Below are positions 16,730-25,400 of a stretch of 35,221 bases of DNA, one piece after another (position 1 is the stretch's first letter; the number at the start of each line of letters is the position of its first letter). The stretch covers positions 1 through 35,221 of IMG/VR virus record IMGVR_UViG_3300004807_000067. One strand, 5' to 3'. The DNA comes from a virus. Below the pieces are notes generated by a model. The model saw only the letters and a list, made by a program, of their open reading frames with translations. It was not told where the DNA came from and did not search any database. The translations under genes were made by a program, and so were the position numbers.

Positions 16730-17644
16730 TTACGAAGTCGGGAACGAACCGTACACAGAACGCCAGTTGTAGTAACCGAAGCTGTAACGCTCGTAGCCCT
16801 TGACAAGAAGGTTGTCTGTCACAAAGTCAACCTGCATGTCCATTTCAAACTTCATGCGTTCCATGTACGACAGACCGTCGATGTTGGTCAGCAAGAACCA
16901 AGCATACGACGAGGTCAGGAAGTCGTTGACCAAGTAGCCTTCCGACAGGCCGCCAGCGACTGTGTGCAGCGCGTTGACGTCGTTGTCCGAAGTACCCGGA
17001 CGCAGTTCGGTCTTGGTCAGACGGACGGCGACGGGTTCGAGCTGAGGCGGAACGATCAGCTTGCGGCCACGGGCGTGGATCTTCAGGTTCGCCTGATCGC
17101 GGAAGTTGGTGCGGATGCCGATCAGAGCGTTCAGCAGGGTCGATTCGTTAAGATCGACGTCCACCACCGGCTTGTTGGCAATCGTACCGCCGTCAATCGG
17201 GTGAGCGGTTGAGCACAGGGCCACACCGTCACCACCGACCGCCGCGTTGTAGGTCTGGGCGAAGTTGAAGATCGAGGCGCCGTAGATTTCCTTGGTCTGA
17301 CGGAACGACTCGATGAGGCCCATGTTCGAGGGATGGAACTGGGTCTTGTACAGGTTGTCGTCGATGGCCTTGCGGGTGATCGCGTAGCCAAGGCCAATTT
17401 CATTGTGCTCTTGGTTGTACACGAAACGCTCGCCAGCGCCGTTGTCGAACGAGGTCTGACCGCCTTCATTCTTCAGTGCGGCAAGACCAAGGAAGCGCAT
17501 CTCGACGGTGCGCTCAAGCGCCATCTTCGAGTCGTGCTTCGTGAAGATCTTGTCGTACTGAGTTGGGATCATCTCGTACTTGCCTTCAACCCCACGGAGG
17601 CCGGGGAGCAGAAGGTCTTTAATTGCTGAAAGATTGACAGCCAT
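16730..17644 (-). CDS. Major capsid (coat) protein, Mu/HK97-fold type
   Basis: The 304-residue protein begins AVNLSAIKDLLLPGLRGVEG. It continues with the coat-like blocks YEMIPTQYDKIFTKHDSKMA, FVYNQEHNEIGLGYAITRKA and the P-domain-like SFRQTKEIYGASIFNFAQTY. Later comes HARGRKLIVPPQLEPVAVRL and the ending DGLSYMERMKFEMDMQVDFV. This arrangement matches Mu-like (gpT-type) HK97-fold major head proteins of about 300 residues. It has a strong Shine-Dalgarno (AAGGAG) and lies with a decoration candidate upstream and the scaffold candidate two genes away, the expected head-gene setting. No maturation-protease gene was seen nearby. Confidence 0.8.
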   Translation of the reverse strand: MAVNLSAIKDLLLPGLRGVEGKYEMIPTQYDKIFTKHDSKMALERTVEMRFLGLAALKNEGGQTSFDNGAGERFVYNQEHNEIGLGYAITRKAIDDNLYKTQFHPSNMGLIESFRQTKEIYGASIFNFAQTYNAAVGGDGVALCSTAHPIDGGTIANKPVVDVDLNESTLLNALIGIRTNFRDQANLKIHARGRKLIVPPQLEPVAVRLTKTELRPGTSDNDVNALHTVAGGLSEGYLVNDFLTSSYAWFLLTNIDGLSYMERMKFEMDMQVDFVTDNLLVKGYERYSFGYYNWRSVYGSFPTS

Positions 17645-17657
17645 TTTGCCTTACTCC

Positions 17658-18578
17658 TTAGATACCAGCGCCGGGGCGGTTGGGCATCGCGTTGTTGAAG
17701 CCAACAACGATCTTGTTGTACGCGGTGGTCGGGTCGCTACCGTTGATCGAGACCAGCGGGCTGGTCTGACCGGGAACGTAGTTCAGGAGCGAAACGATGC
17801 GGAACGGCAGGACGGCGTTCGCGTAGTAGCCCTGAGCCGAGTTGGCCGACAGGGTGTACTGGTCCGCGAAGTAGGTCGAGATGCCTGTAGCGGTGTTGCC
17901 GTTGGTGGTGGTCACACCCGACTGCGAGTAGCTGAAGCCGATGTTCTGGCCGACGTTCGCAAGACCAACCGCAGTGGCGGTGGTGTTGCTGTTGCCGGTC
18001 TGAACAACGAACTGCGCGTTCGGGTCAGTGATCGCGTAGGCGGTGACGTCACCGTTGGCGTCCGAACCCGGCCAGTAGTTGCTCCAGACAGTGCGCTTCT
18101 GCGATGTCGAGAGGTACTTGCAGCCTGTGAACACGCCGGCAACCGGCACGTACACGGTGGCAGCACCGAAGGTCAGGGTGCTCGAGAAGGCGCCGTTGAC
18201 GGTGAAGGTGACGGTCGTGGTCGAGGAGGCTGTGATCGTGTAGGCGCTGTTGAAGCTACCGCCGGTGGCGAAGCTTGTACCAGTGAACACGACAGTGGCG
18301 CCGACCGGCGGGGCGGCCGACAGGGCTGTGAAGGTCGCGACGGCAACGCCGGCGGTAACCACGATACCCGAAACGGCCAGCGACACGGGAGCAGCAGCCT
18401 GCGCGATGTAACCAGTGCCGACACCAGTCGAGGCGCTCGAAGCCTGAACGATGGGGTCGTTGAGGAAAATCGGAGTAGTATTGGTCGAGGCAATGGCCAT
18501 CGCGGTCTGTTCGTAAGACGGCGTTGCGCCAGTCCCCTGAAACTGAGCGAAACCATTGGGCGCAAAAGTATTCGCCAT
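17658..18578 (-). CDS. Predicted capsid decoration / stabilising protein
   Basis: The 306-residue protein starts ANTFAPNGFAQFQGTGATPS. Its conserved end includes AGVFTGCKYLSTSQKRTVWS, then NYWPGSDANGDVTAYAITDP and AQFVVQTGN. The opening 'ANTFAPxGF' and the 'GxxYxxxxxxxxxSxYWPG' block are familiar from phage head proteins next to the coat gene. Between them is a Ser/Thr/Gly-rich insert (about 65-150) that looks like an immunoglobulin-type module. The chosen ATG at 18576-18578 has AGGAG eight bases upstream; the longer frame's extra residues lie upstream of that site. It is the first gene after the promoter at 18672-18701. Confidence 0.7.
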   Translation of the reverse strand: MANTFAPNGFAQFQGTGATPSYEQTAMAIASTNTTPIFLNDPIVQASSASTGVGTGYIAQAAAPVSLAVSGIVVTAGVAVATFTALSAAPPVGATVVFTGTSFATGGSFNSAYTITASSTTTVTFTVNGAFSSTLTFGAATVYVPVAGVFTGCKYLSTSQKRTVWSNYWPGSDANGDVTAYAITDPNAQFVVQTGNSNTTATAVGLANVGQNIGFSYSQSGVTTTNGNTATGISTYFADQYTLSANSAQGYYANAVLPFRIVSLLNYVPGQTSPLVSINGSDPTTAYNKIVVGFNNAMPNRPGAGI

Positions 18579-18671
18579 TTTGGTGACTCCTGTGGGATGA
18601 CCGTTGTCGCGCTCCGGGGCAACTGAGGCCAAATAAATACGAGTCTCCCACGCCGGGGGGAGTGATCACGA

Positions 18672-18701
18672 CTCATACATCTACAGAAGATACTCTGTCA
18701 A
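18672..18701 (-). promoter_or_regulatory. Candidate promoter of the capsid operon
   Basis: On the minus strand a perfect -35 box TTGACA (18696-18701) is followed after 18 bases by TATGAG (18672-18677), four of six matches to the -10 consensus. It lies just downstream of a terminator (18709-18731) and about 95 bases before the start of the decoration protein gene. An 8-bp palindrome GTGATCAC sits at 18662-18669, near the expected transcription start, and could be an operator. The -10 is weak, so an activator or a phage-specific holoenzyme may be involved. Confidence 0.45.
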
Positions 18702-18708
18702 TAAACAA

Positions 18709-18731
18709 AGGCCCGGCTTTTGACCGGGCCT
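18709..18731 (-). terminator. Rho-independent terminator, minus strand
   Basis: On the minus strand AGGCCCGG pairs with CCGGGCCT across a seven-base loop and is followed by TTGTTTATT. It lies 25 bases after the stop of the gene at 18756-19367, so it separates the portal/scaffold unit from the capsid operon. Confidence 0.8.
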
Positions 18732-18755
18732 CTGTAGTATTCATTTCGAAACGAC

Positions 18756-19367
18756 TCAGTTCTCTGGGACCATGATCGGTTCGAAGGAGCTCTTGATTTT
18801 GTGTAGCGAAGAGTCCTTGTTCCTGCGCTCGAAAGTCCCGCGCGGGCTTTCTCCGGCCAGTTGGTGAGGAAGGCGCTGCAGTTCGCGCGCTTCGTTCAAT
18901 TCCATCCGGCGAACGGTCTCGGTCACTTCGGCCGGCCGCTCCATCAGGATCATGCCGTTGCGGGTGATCGTTTCGTCGCGGACGCCCGGAGGCATCAGCT
19001 CGGGGTGACGGCCCGAAGGGACCGGCTCCCAGCCGTTGCGGCGCAGTTCGATCCCATAGGCGTCTTCGTTCTTGTTGACCGTCTGAGCGCGCTTCCACTC
19101 GTAGGTCCAGCCGTCGGGGATCGAGTCCGGATCGATGTAGAACTGGTCGGACGTGCCGGCCGAGAACGAGCCGTGGCCCAAGATCTCCTGCGCGCGGCGA
19201 TCAGCGCGAGCGCGCGGGTCTTCCTCGCGGATTGGGGCGCGAAGGTCTTCGCGAACGATCACAATCTCGGGTTCAGCCTCGACAATGACTTCTTCTGCAG
19301 CCCGATTGGCCGCCGCCCGCTGGGCGGAGAGGCGCTTCACGGGCGATTTACGGGGGACGCGTGCCAT
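18756..19367 (-). CDS. Conserved head-region phage protein, unknown function
   Basis: The 203-residue protein has a basic, Ala-rich start (ARVPRKSPVKRLSAQRAAAN), an acidic stretch (EEVIVEAEPEIVIV) and a conserved core: DPRARADRRAQEILGH, DQFYIDPDSIPDGWTYEWKR, GIELRRNGWEPVPSGRHPEL and TRNGMILMERPAEVTETVRR. The end has GESPRGTFERRNKDSSLHKI. I recognise this core from phage head regions, where it is usually called hypothetical. The chosen ATG has AGGAG seven bases upstream. It follows the scaffold candidate and precedes a strong terminator, so it belongs to the head-assembly unit. The DGWTYEWKR core may be a protein-binding module. Confidence 0.7.
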   Translation of the reverse strand: MARVPRKSPVKRLSAQRAAANRAAEEVIVEAEPEIVIVREDLRAPIREEDPRARADRRAQEILGHGSFSAGTSDQFYIDPDSIPDGWTYEWKRAQTVNKNEDAYGIELRRNGWEPVPSGRHPELMPPGVRDETITRNGMILMERPAEVTETVRRMELNEARELQRLPHQLAGESPRGTFERRNKDSSLHKIKSSFEPIMVPEN

Positions 19368-19379
19368 CTGTAACTCCTG

Positions 19380-20249
19380 TTAAATGATGCGCCCTTCACG
19401 GCGCATTTTGATGAGGCTCTGGGCGTATTCCTTGTCGGTCATCCCCGACATCCTCGCAGCCTCGCGCTGCGCCGGTGTCAATGTGACGTGGGTCGGGCGG
19501 GAGCCGCCCGTGCCCGAAGCGCCCCGGCTGACCGGAGCGGCCGGCGGTGCGCTGGCCCGCTGCCGCGGGGTCTCGTGGCCGCTGTCGTCGATGCCGAGCA
19601 CGCGCTCAACGGCCGAGAAATAGGCCGGGCTATCGACCGGATTGCCCGAGGCCACAGCGAACTGGTGGGCCGCGAACATCTGCTGCTGCAGGGCCGGGTT
19701 GGTCACGTAATCGGGGTGCGCGCGAACCCAGTCGGCCGAGCGCGGCGTGCACTGAGCAGCGAAGGCCTCGACGGGATCCGAGGGCTGCGGGGGCTGATAA
19801 GTCGGCGCCTGCGGCTTGGGCGCCGCCTGCATCGTGTCACGGCCCTGCTCGAGCATGAGAAGCTCGGCCGAGTTGCGCGCCATCGCTTCCTGAATCGCAG
19901 CGGCTTGGCTGTAGTCGCCGTTCTCCATCGCCGAGGCGTAGTTCGCCTTGAGCACTTCGGAGTTCTGGCGGTAGCTGTCGATGCTGTTGCTGATCAGGTG
20001 CAACTGCGTGGTCTGGGCTTCGTTCTGCGCGCGGAAGGCGCGCTCCGATTCAGCCTGAGCGCGGCGCTCAGCCTCGATGCGGGCGTTCTGCTCGGCCTCA
20101 AGGCGCTGGCGCAGGGCTTCGATGCCCTTTTCCGGCTCGATCATATCCGGCTTCGGCGGATCCTGTTCGACCTGAACCTCAACCTTGTCGGCCTCGGGGG
20201 CTTCGTCGTCGAGGATGACCTCGAGCGGCTCCATCACTTCTTCTTCCAT
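19380..20249 (-). CDS. Scaffold-like head assembly protein
   Basis: A 289-residue acidic-to-helical protein. The N-terminus is acidic (EEEVMEPLEVILDDEAPEAD). A long helix with coiled-coil character runs about 50-140 (IEALRQRLEAEQNARIEAER). The Pro/Gln-rich middle leads to DPVEAFAAQCTPRSADWVRA, then HPDYVTNP. The end is TLTPAQREAARMSGMTDKEY, then AQSLIKMRREGRII, a helix-turn-helix-like tail that I know from scaffold-type proteins upstream of coat genes. Scaffolds guide coat assembly and leave or are degraded. AGGA lies nine bases before the ATG at 20247-20249. The gene sits between the co-chaperonin and the capsid operon, fitting this role. Confidence 0.6.
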   Translation of the reverse strand: MEEEVMEPLEVILDDEAPEADKVEVQVEQDPPKPDMIEPEKGIEALRQRLEAEQNARIEAERRAQAESERAFRAQNEAQTTQLHLISNSIDSYRQNSEVLKANYASAMENGDYSQAAAIQEAMARNSAELLMLEQGRDTMQAAPKPQAPTYQPPQPSDPVEAFAAQCTPRSADWVRAHPDYVTNPALQQQMFAAHQFAVASGNPVDSPAYFSAVERVLGIDDSGHETPRQRASAPPAAPVSRGASGTGGSRPTHVTLTPAQREAARMSGMTDKEYAQSLIKMRREGRII

Positions 20250-20260
20250 AATCGTATTCC

Positions 20261-20653
20261 TTACCAAACGGCGTCAGGGGCGGGGACTCGCATGTTGATC
20301 GAGGTGTCCTTGACCATCCGGCAGGGCACGCCATTGATGGTAATGGCCCAGCCATCAGACGGCCGGTAGACCACCCAATCGTTCACGTTGATGTCGAAGT
20401 CGGCGAACCACTCGGGGTTCTCTTCCTTGAAGGCGACAGGCCCCTTCTTGAGGACGAGGGCGGCCTTCGACTGATACCGGTCTTCGTCGCGGTAGTTGTC
20501 GGGGAGGACGATGCCCGACTTGGTCTTTTCGGGGCGGATGTAGATGGCGACGAGAACCTGATTGTTCGCAATCGCAAAATCCTCGAGGCTCCCGACCTTG
20601 TCCCAGATTTGCTTCTTCGGATCCGTTTCATGATCCATAATCATATGAGGCAC
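20261..20653 (-). CDS. GroES-like co-chaperonin
   Basis: The 130-residue protein resembles Cpn10. Residues 30-40 (NNQVLVAIYIR) match the first strand. Residues 43-55 (TKSGIVLPDN) fit the mobile loop, whose GIVL contacts the GroEL apical domain. QSKAALVLKKGPVAF corresponds to the strand carrying 'GxVxxVGxG', and NDWVVYRPSDGWAITINGVP to the 'GDxVxF...I.G' region. The N-terminus is 15-20 residues longer than in GroES. The frame opens at a GTG (20651-20653) with AGGAG six bases upstream. T4 gp31 and similar phage proteins replace host GroES so that the coat protein can fold in the GroEL cage; the place of this gene among head genes supports the same job. No GroEL gene is in the window. Confidence 0.75.
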   Translation of the reverse strand: MPHMIMDHETDPKKQIWDKVGSLEDFAIANNQVLVAIYIRPEKTKSGIVLPDNYRDEDRYQSKAALVLKKGPVAFKEENPEWFADFDINVNDWVVYRPSDGWAITINGVPCRMVKDTSINMRVPAPDAVW

Positions 20654-20662
20654 TGTATTCTC

Positions 20663-20863
20663 CTACTTCTTGGCAATAATTTCATTCACTTCGTCGCAGG
20701 CGTCCAAGATCCATCGCAGGGCGGCGACTCGCCCCGTCTCGTGCTTATATTGGCCCATGTCGTCAATTGAAAAGCCCACGAGGAGTTTTTCTGCAATTCG
20801 CTGCAGCTCCTCGTCGATCATCTTCTTCAGTTCGGCTTCGAATAGTGTGCTGATATTCATCAT
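20663..20863 (-). CDS. Small helical phage protein
   Basis: A 66-residue mostly helical protein (STLFEAELKKMIDEELQRIA, then EKLLVGFSIDDMGQYKHETG and RVAALRWILDACDEVNEIIA). I recognise this pattern as a small conserved phage protein near head genes, function unknown. The start is one of two adjacent ATGs (20861-20863 or 20858-20860). No Shine-Dalgarno sequence sits directly before either; instead AGGAG lies 30 bases upstream, separated by a perfect hairpin (20871-20892). Expression may depend on this structure. Confidence 0.6.
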   Translation of the reverse strand: MMNISTLFEAELKKMIDEELQRIAEKLLVGFSIDDMGQYKHETGRVAALRWILDACDEVNEIIAKK

Positions 20864-20870
20864 AATGAAT

Positions 20871-20892
20871 GGGCGCCCCCTCGGGGACGCCC
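20871..20892 (-). promoter_or_regulatory. Hairpin between AGGAG and a start codon
   Basis: On the minus strand GGGCG TCCC and GGGG CGCCC form a 9-bp stem with a G-T pair and a four-base loop, seven bases before the ATGATG start of the small gene. AGGAG lies just on the far side, so folding would bring it near the start. A transcription terminator is a second reading, but the downstream bases (ATTCATT) make a poor T tract. Confidence 0.45.
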
Positions 20893-20899
20893 TTTCTCC

Positions 20900-22360
20900 T
20901 TACTTCTTGTGGAGCAGGCGATGCTCCTTGTGAGTGCTGCGGCCACCGAACTTGCGACCCATCGGAGGTGCCCCGGCAGGGGCGCCCGAAGGCATCGGCA
21001 TCGGGATGGGCATCGGCATCGGAGCGCCGGCGGCCGGAGCACCAGCCGGAGGCGCGACAGGCACAGGGCGGCCCATCGGCTGCTGAGGCGGCATGCCGGG
21101 CTGGGGGCCAAGGCCGCCCATCGGCTGCTGGCCCTTGCCAGTCGCGATCACGATGTTGATGTTGGTCTTGCCCTTGGCGCGGCCACCAGCCTTGCGGGCG
21201 AGGCGGTCACCGGTCGGACGAGTGCCTTCCAATTCACCGTCACTGACCGAGAGAGAGCCTCCACCCTTCTTGTGCGGGAGCTTCTTCAGCGTCTCGGCGA
21301 GGCGAGCGCGCTTGGCCGTCACAGGGTTGCTGCTGTGTTCGGCGCGAAGGAGCTTCTTCTCCGGGATCTTTTCGCCCGCAGAGACGCCCAGCGACTTGTG
21401 AAGGGCTCCGGGATGCTTGACGGCTTCCTTGATCCAGTTGCCGCCGCCCGAGGCGCGCTTGGCGCGACCGCCCCAGCACCGCTCGCAGCGGCAGCCGTGG
21501 GGATGGTCAGCCGAGCCGCCGCGCTTCAGGCCCTTCATGTTCTGCTGCTTGTCGTGCTTCTTGTCGAGATCCGAAGCTTCCCACTCCTTGAAGGTCATGT
21601 AGTGCTTCTTGGCCAGCTTCTTATCCTCGACCAGATCCTTGCGCGAGCCCTCCCACTCCTTCATGGGCATCTTGCCGCCGCGCTTATAGCCCATCATGCG
21701 CTTGACGTCGGCGTCGGTGGGGATGCGCTCGCCATCGGGATCGTTGAACGGGCGCGGCTTCGGCTGCTGGCTGGGCAGCGGCCGGGTCTTGATCGGGGTC
21801 TTCGGCGGGTAGATGGTCTTGACGTCACCGCGCTTGGCGGCGCCGAAATCCATGCCGTCATCCATGTCAGAATCGTCGTAAGCTTCGCCGCCGGCAGCGC
21901 GGCCGCCGCGCTTCAGGCCGGCGGCCTTGCTCATGCGGCTCGAAGTGGGCTGGCTTTGCATGCCATACAGGCCCGGCCCCATCAGGCCGCCGTCAGCCTT
22001 CTTGGTACGCCCGCCGCGCTTGTAGGCGCCGAGGTGCTTGACGCCCTCGCGATCTTCGTTGGCTTCGCGCTGGTCGCGGTTGATGTAGTCCTTGACTACA
22101 CTGGCGCCACCGCTCTTGCGCGCCTTGCGGCCAGCGTGGTGCTTGGCCTTCTTGCCTTCGGCTTCGGTGCCCGTAGCCTTGACCGAGCCTCCGCGCTTGT
22201 ACAGCTTGCGGGTCAGCGGCCGAGCGCCGGTCTTCACGCCCACGTTCAGGAAGTCGGGGACGACGTACCCCGAAGCGTCAACCGCGCCCTCGCCCTTTTC
22301 CATGTAGCGCGAGATCTTGTCCTTCATGGACTTGCGGGCTTGCTTCAGGTGTTCGGACAT
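20900..22360 (-). CDS. Basic KRGG-repeat protein
   Basis: The 486-residue protein is rich in Lys, Arg, Gly and Pro. It has KRGG at 55-58, 114-117, 150-153, 226-229 and 279-282, with related RKSGG, KKGGG, RKAGGR and RKFGGR units elsewhere. A CxCxxC cluster (C290, C292, C295) follows HPHG. A conserved block at about 310-361 ([20 protein letters not shown], then [10 protein letters not shown]) is a module seen in many phage proteins. The C-terminus is Pro/Gly/Met-rich ([12 protein letters not shown]). One 21-residue stretch at about 66-86 is nearly identical to part of the protein at 15069-15452. Charge and low complexity suggest DNA or protein condensation in the head. GGAG lies seven bases before the ATG. 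Confidence 0.65.
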   Translation of the reverse strand: MSEHLKQARKSMKDKISRYMEKGEGAVDASGYVVPDFLNVGVKTGARPLTRKLYKRGGSVKATGTEAEGKKAKHHAGRKARKSGGASVVKDYINRDQREANEDREGVKHLGAYKRGGRTKKADGGLMGPGLYGMQSQPTSSRMSKAAGLKRGGRAAGGEAYDDSDMDDGMDFGAAKRGDVKTIYPPKTPIKTRPLPSQQPKPRPFNDPDGERIPTDADVKRMMGYKRGGKMPMKEWEGSRKDLVEDKKLAKKHYMTFKEWEASDLDKKHDKQQNMKGLKRGGSADHPHGCRCERCWGGRAKRASGGGNWIKEAVKHPGALHKSLGVSAGEKIPEKKLLRAEHSSNPVTAKRARLAETLKKLPHKKGGGSLSVSDGELEGTRPTGDRLARKAGGRAKGKTNINIVIATGKGQQPMGGLGPQPGMPPQQPMGRPVPVAPPAGAPAAGAPMPMPIPMPMPSGAPAGAPPMGRKFGGRSTHKEHRLLHKK

Positions 22361-22434
22361 TACTGTCTCCGTGTAGTCACCGCGTAGTGGGCAAGTGCGG
22401 TATAGTTGAAAACTGGAAGAAGAGGCACAACGCG

Positions 22435-25400
22435 TCAGCTATACCTCATCTTTCGCGCAATAAGAAGTGCTCTTTCGACGGCATCCTTTGGCACATGAAG
22501 CGGCGCTCGGCTTGTCAATCCTCCCCCGATGTACTTCTTGGGGCGAGGAGCCGGTCTATTGGCGGCGTACTGCGCGAGCATCTTGGCGGCGGCGTCAGAG
22601 TAATCCGCAGGCTTCGCCTTCTCGGATGCAACCCCGAGCTTGTTGAAGAGGTCTTTTTCATGAAACCACAGCGCGGCCTGAATGTCCGCGACACTGATGT
22701 CTAGGCCTTGCTTCTTGAGCTTTTTCTGGGCCTTTTCGATGGTGTTCTGCTGAAAATCTCGCTCAAGGTCGCCGCGCGGCGCAGCAACGGGGTTTTCGCG
22801 ATTCTCGATCCAGTTCTTGGCTCGACGCCGAAGGTCGCTTTTGCCCTTGTACCCGCCCTTCCGGTACAGGTCGTTGGCCTGCTGCGCCAAGCTCAGCATC
22901 TTCTCCGGATCATTGACAAGGCTGTCCATCTCGTCACGGCCCAAAGACCCCACGTCATTGCCGTGCAGCCAAGGTTGCGGGCGGCCGCTGGTGTCCATCT
23001 TCACCTTGCCCGCAGAGGTCTTGTATGGCGATGCCTCAGGCAATGCCTCGTCTGGATTGTGATGGGCATGCTCGGCGACGAGGGCATCGCGGAAGTCGCG
23101 ATACTGCTTGGCCTCGACTTCTGGGGTGTGAATAAAGTTGTGGCCCAGCAGGCGGTTCCAAGTGCGGCTGAACCAAAGGTCGGCCGTCAGGGTGGAATAG
23201 TCGCCATTCAGGTTGTTGATGAACGAACCGATCTTCGGGCCAAAAACCGTCCAGCCGGTGACTTTCTGATTGCTACCCCCCTTCATCCCCAACGGCTCTC
23301 CATCGAAATGGAGGCTTGGGTTGTTTTTCAGGTACTTGTTCCAGTCTGAGACGCTCATCTTTTTGTTGAGGACATTGCTCAACGCGTCGTAGCCGCCCGC
23401 CTTCTGGGACAGGTCGTGCAGCTTCATGAGGTTGGTCTCAATCGCTCGGGTCTTGTCTCCAAAGGTGCCGCGAAGCTTTTTGACGACATCAGGGATTGGG
23501 ACCCCCTTGCGCAGCAAGTCATATGCGCGAATGGTATGGCCCGAGTTCTGGAAGACATCCTGCCCCTGCGAGGTGATCCCAAGGATCGCCTTGAAGGCAG
23601 CTTGCGCGTCCTTGTTGTTCTTCAGCTCTGGAAAATGATCCTCGTACTGCGACATCGCTTTTTTGAGGGCGCTGTCGTACCAACCGATGGCCGACTTTCC
23701 GGCCGTATCGGTATGATACTTCACCTCTTTGGCCACGTCCGAAGCGATTCTATCCATCGCCTGAGGGCTGTGGTCGCCGGGGTTGATCGTGCCGTGACGC
23801 GCGGCACGATTTTGCAGTGCGAAAAGAACGTCGCCGACGTTGGCTTTGCCGTTCGCCCCGGTCGGGCGGACATCGAGCGGCTCCTCACCGTTCATCAGGG
23901 GAACGGTGGTTCGATCAGCCGATCCTTTCGGCAGCATGGCCGTGCGGACCTTCTCCGTCTCCTCCGGAGTCAGCCCGTATGTCTCCGCTAGCCTTTCGGG
24001 TGAGATCCGGTACCCTTCCGATGCGACGGCTTTGGCGTATGGTGCAAGAACGTGATCGACGATCCTTCCGAATAGATGGGGTGATCGTGCGGGGCGTGAG
24101 TCCATCCCCTCGCCTTCGCCCGCTCCTCCCACCGAGCCAAAGATTGCGGGGAGATAGTCCTGCGCATTTTGAAGGTCTCCTGAAGTCTTAACGATATGCC
24201 TGTGCGGCAAGCCCGATGCGTTGGCGATGTTATCGACAGATCTGTCGAACCTGTCAAGGTCTTCGCCATCATCACCGAAATGCAAAAACTTTACACCCCT
24301 GCCATCAGAAGTTTGCGAGTAATCAAGCCCCTCCTTCTGGGCGGCTTCCGTGATCCTCTGCAAATCCTTAGGGGAAAGCTTTGACCCCTTCCCGATATAA
24401 TATGCCGGGATGCCGTCACCCTGCTGGTCCGCGTTGTGGTGATGGTGGACCACCGCATCCTGCTGGAAACCAAACCCCAGCAACGGCGCAAGCTTGCTGA
24501 CATGCTCGGCAGTCAGGTCGGGGTGACTGATATGAAAAGAAGGCTCGGCCTCGCCCTTCCACGTCCCATGAATCGGGCTGACCTTCAGGTTGCGAAGGCC
24601 GGTCAGATCATAAACGAGGTCGTTGAAGCCCTTGCTTTTGAAAATTGGCGCCGTCAGCCTGTGCAGGCGATCAAGGCGCGGAGAATTGTACACCGGCTCC
24701 TGAATTGGAGGGGGCGAAGGCATGTGCTCGCCCGGCTCTGCTGCGTATGTCCAAGGCTCATGCTCATCCATTGTGCCTTCACGGACGGGGTAGCCACCCA
24801 TCTTGCCGGGGCGCGGAGAAACAGTGATGCCGGGTACATTTTCGCGAGCAGCAGACATGGCCATAGGCGCGTCGGTCTCGCCGCCGTCAGCGCGGGTCAA
24901 AACCGAACTAGCCTTTTCCTGCGGATCATAGGCAGCGTGCTTCATCCGCAGGGGGTACCAGCCGGTCTGCTTGTCACGCTGAGGGAACACGATGTAGCAC
25001 TTCCTGTCTTCGGCGTTCGCGGTTTCGTCATCGTCGGTGTTGATGTAGCTGAGGCCAACGTATCCCCGATCCCGCATGCGCTTGCGAAAATCCTTCACCA
25101 CCTTCTTGATATTGCGCTCACCCGGCTTCAACGTCCTGTGGCTTGAGAGGAAGTGCTCAATATCCCGATACGGAAACCGGGAAGAACCCATGTAGGGGTC
25201 GGCAAAGGGTTTGCCGGACTGGAAGCCCTTCACATATTCGCTGGCCGTCTCTGGGTCGTACCCGTGACCTGTCAAAACTTCGTGGGCAAGTTTTGGGTTG
25301 TGTCGGAACACGTCCGCATAAACGGTGTTGTAAACGGCATTGTCGTCATTGTCTTCTCTGAAGCGAATAGGCGATCCGTCGTCATTGAGCTTCTGCTTGA

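Noticed and set aside
18673-19098. 141-codon minus-strand frame overlapping the conserved head-region gene
   Set aside because: Alternative frame of a gene with a ribosome-binding site and a conserved core; extends through the terminator hairpin.
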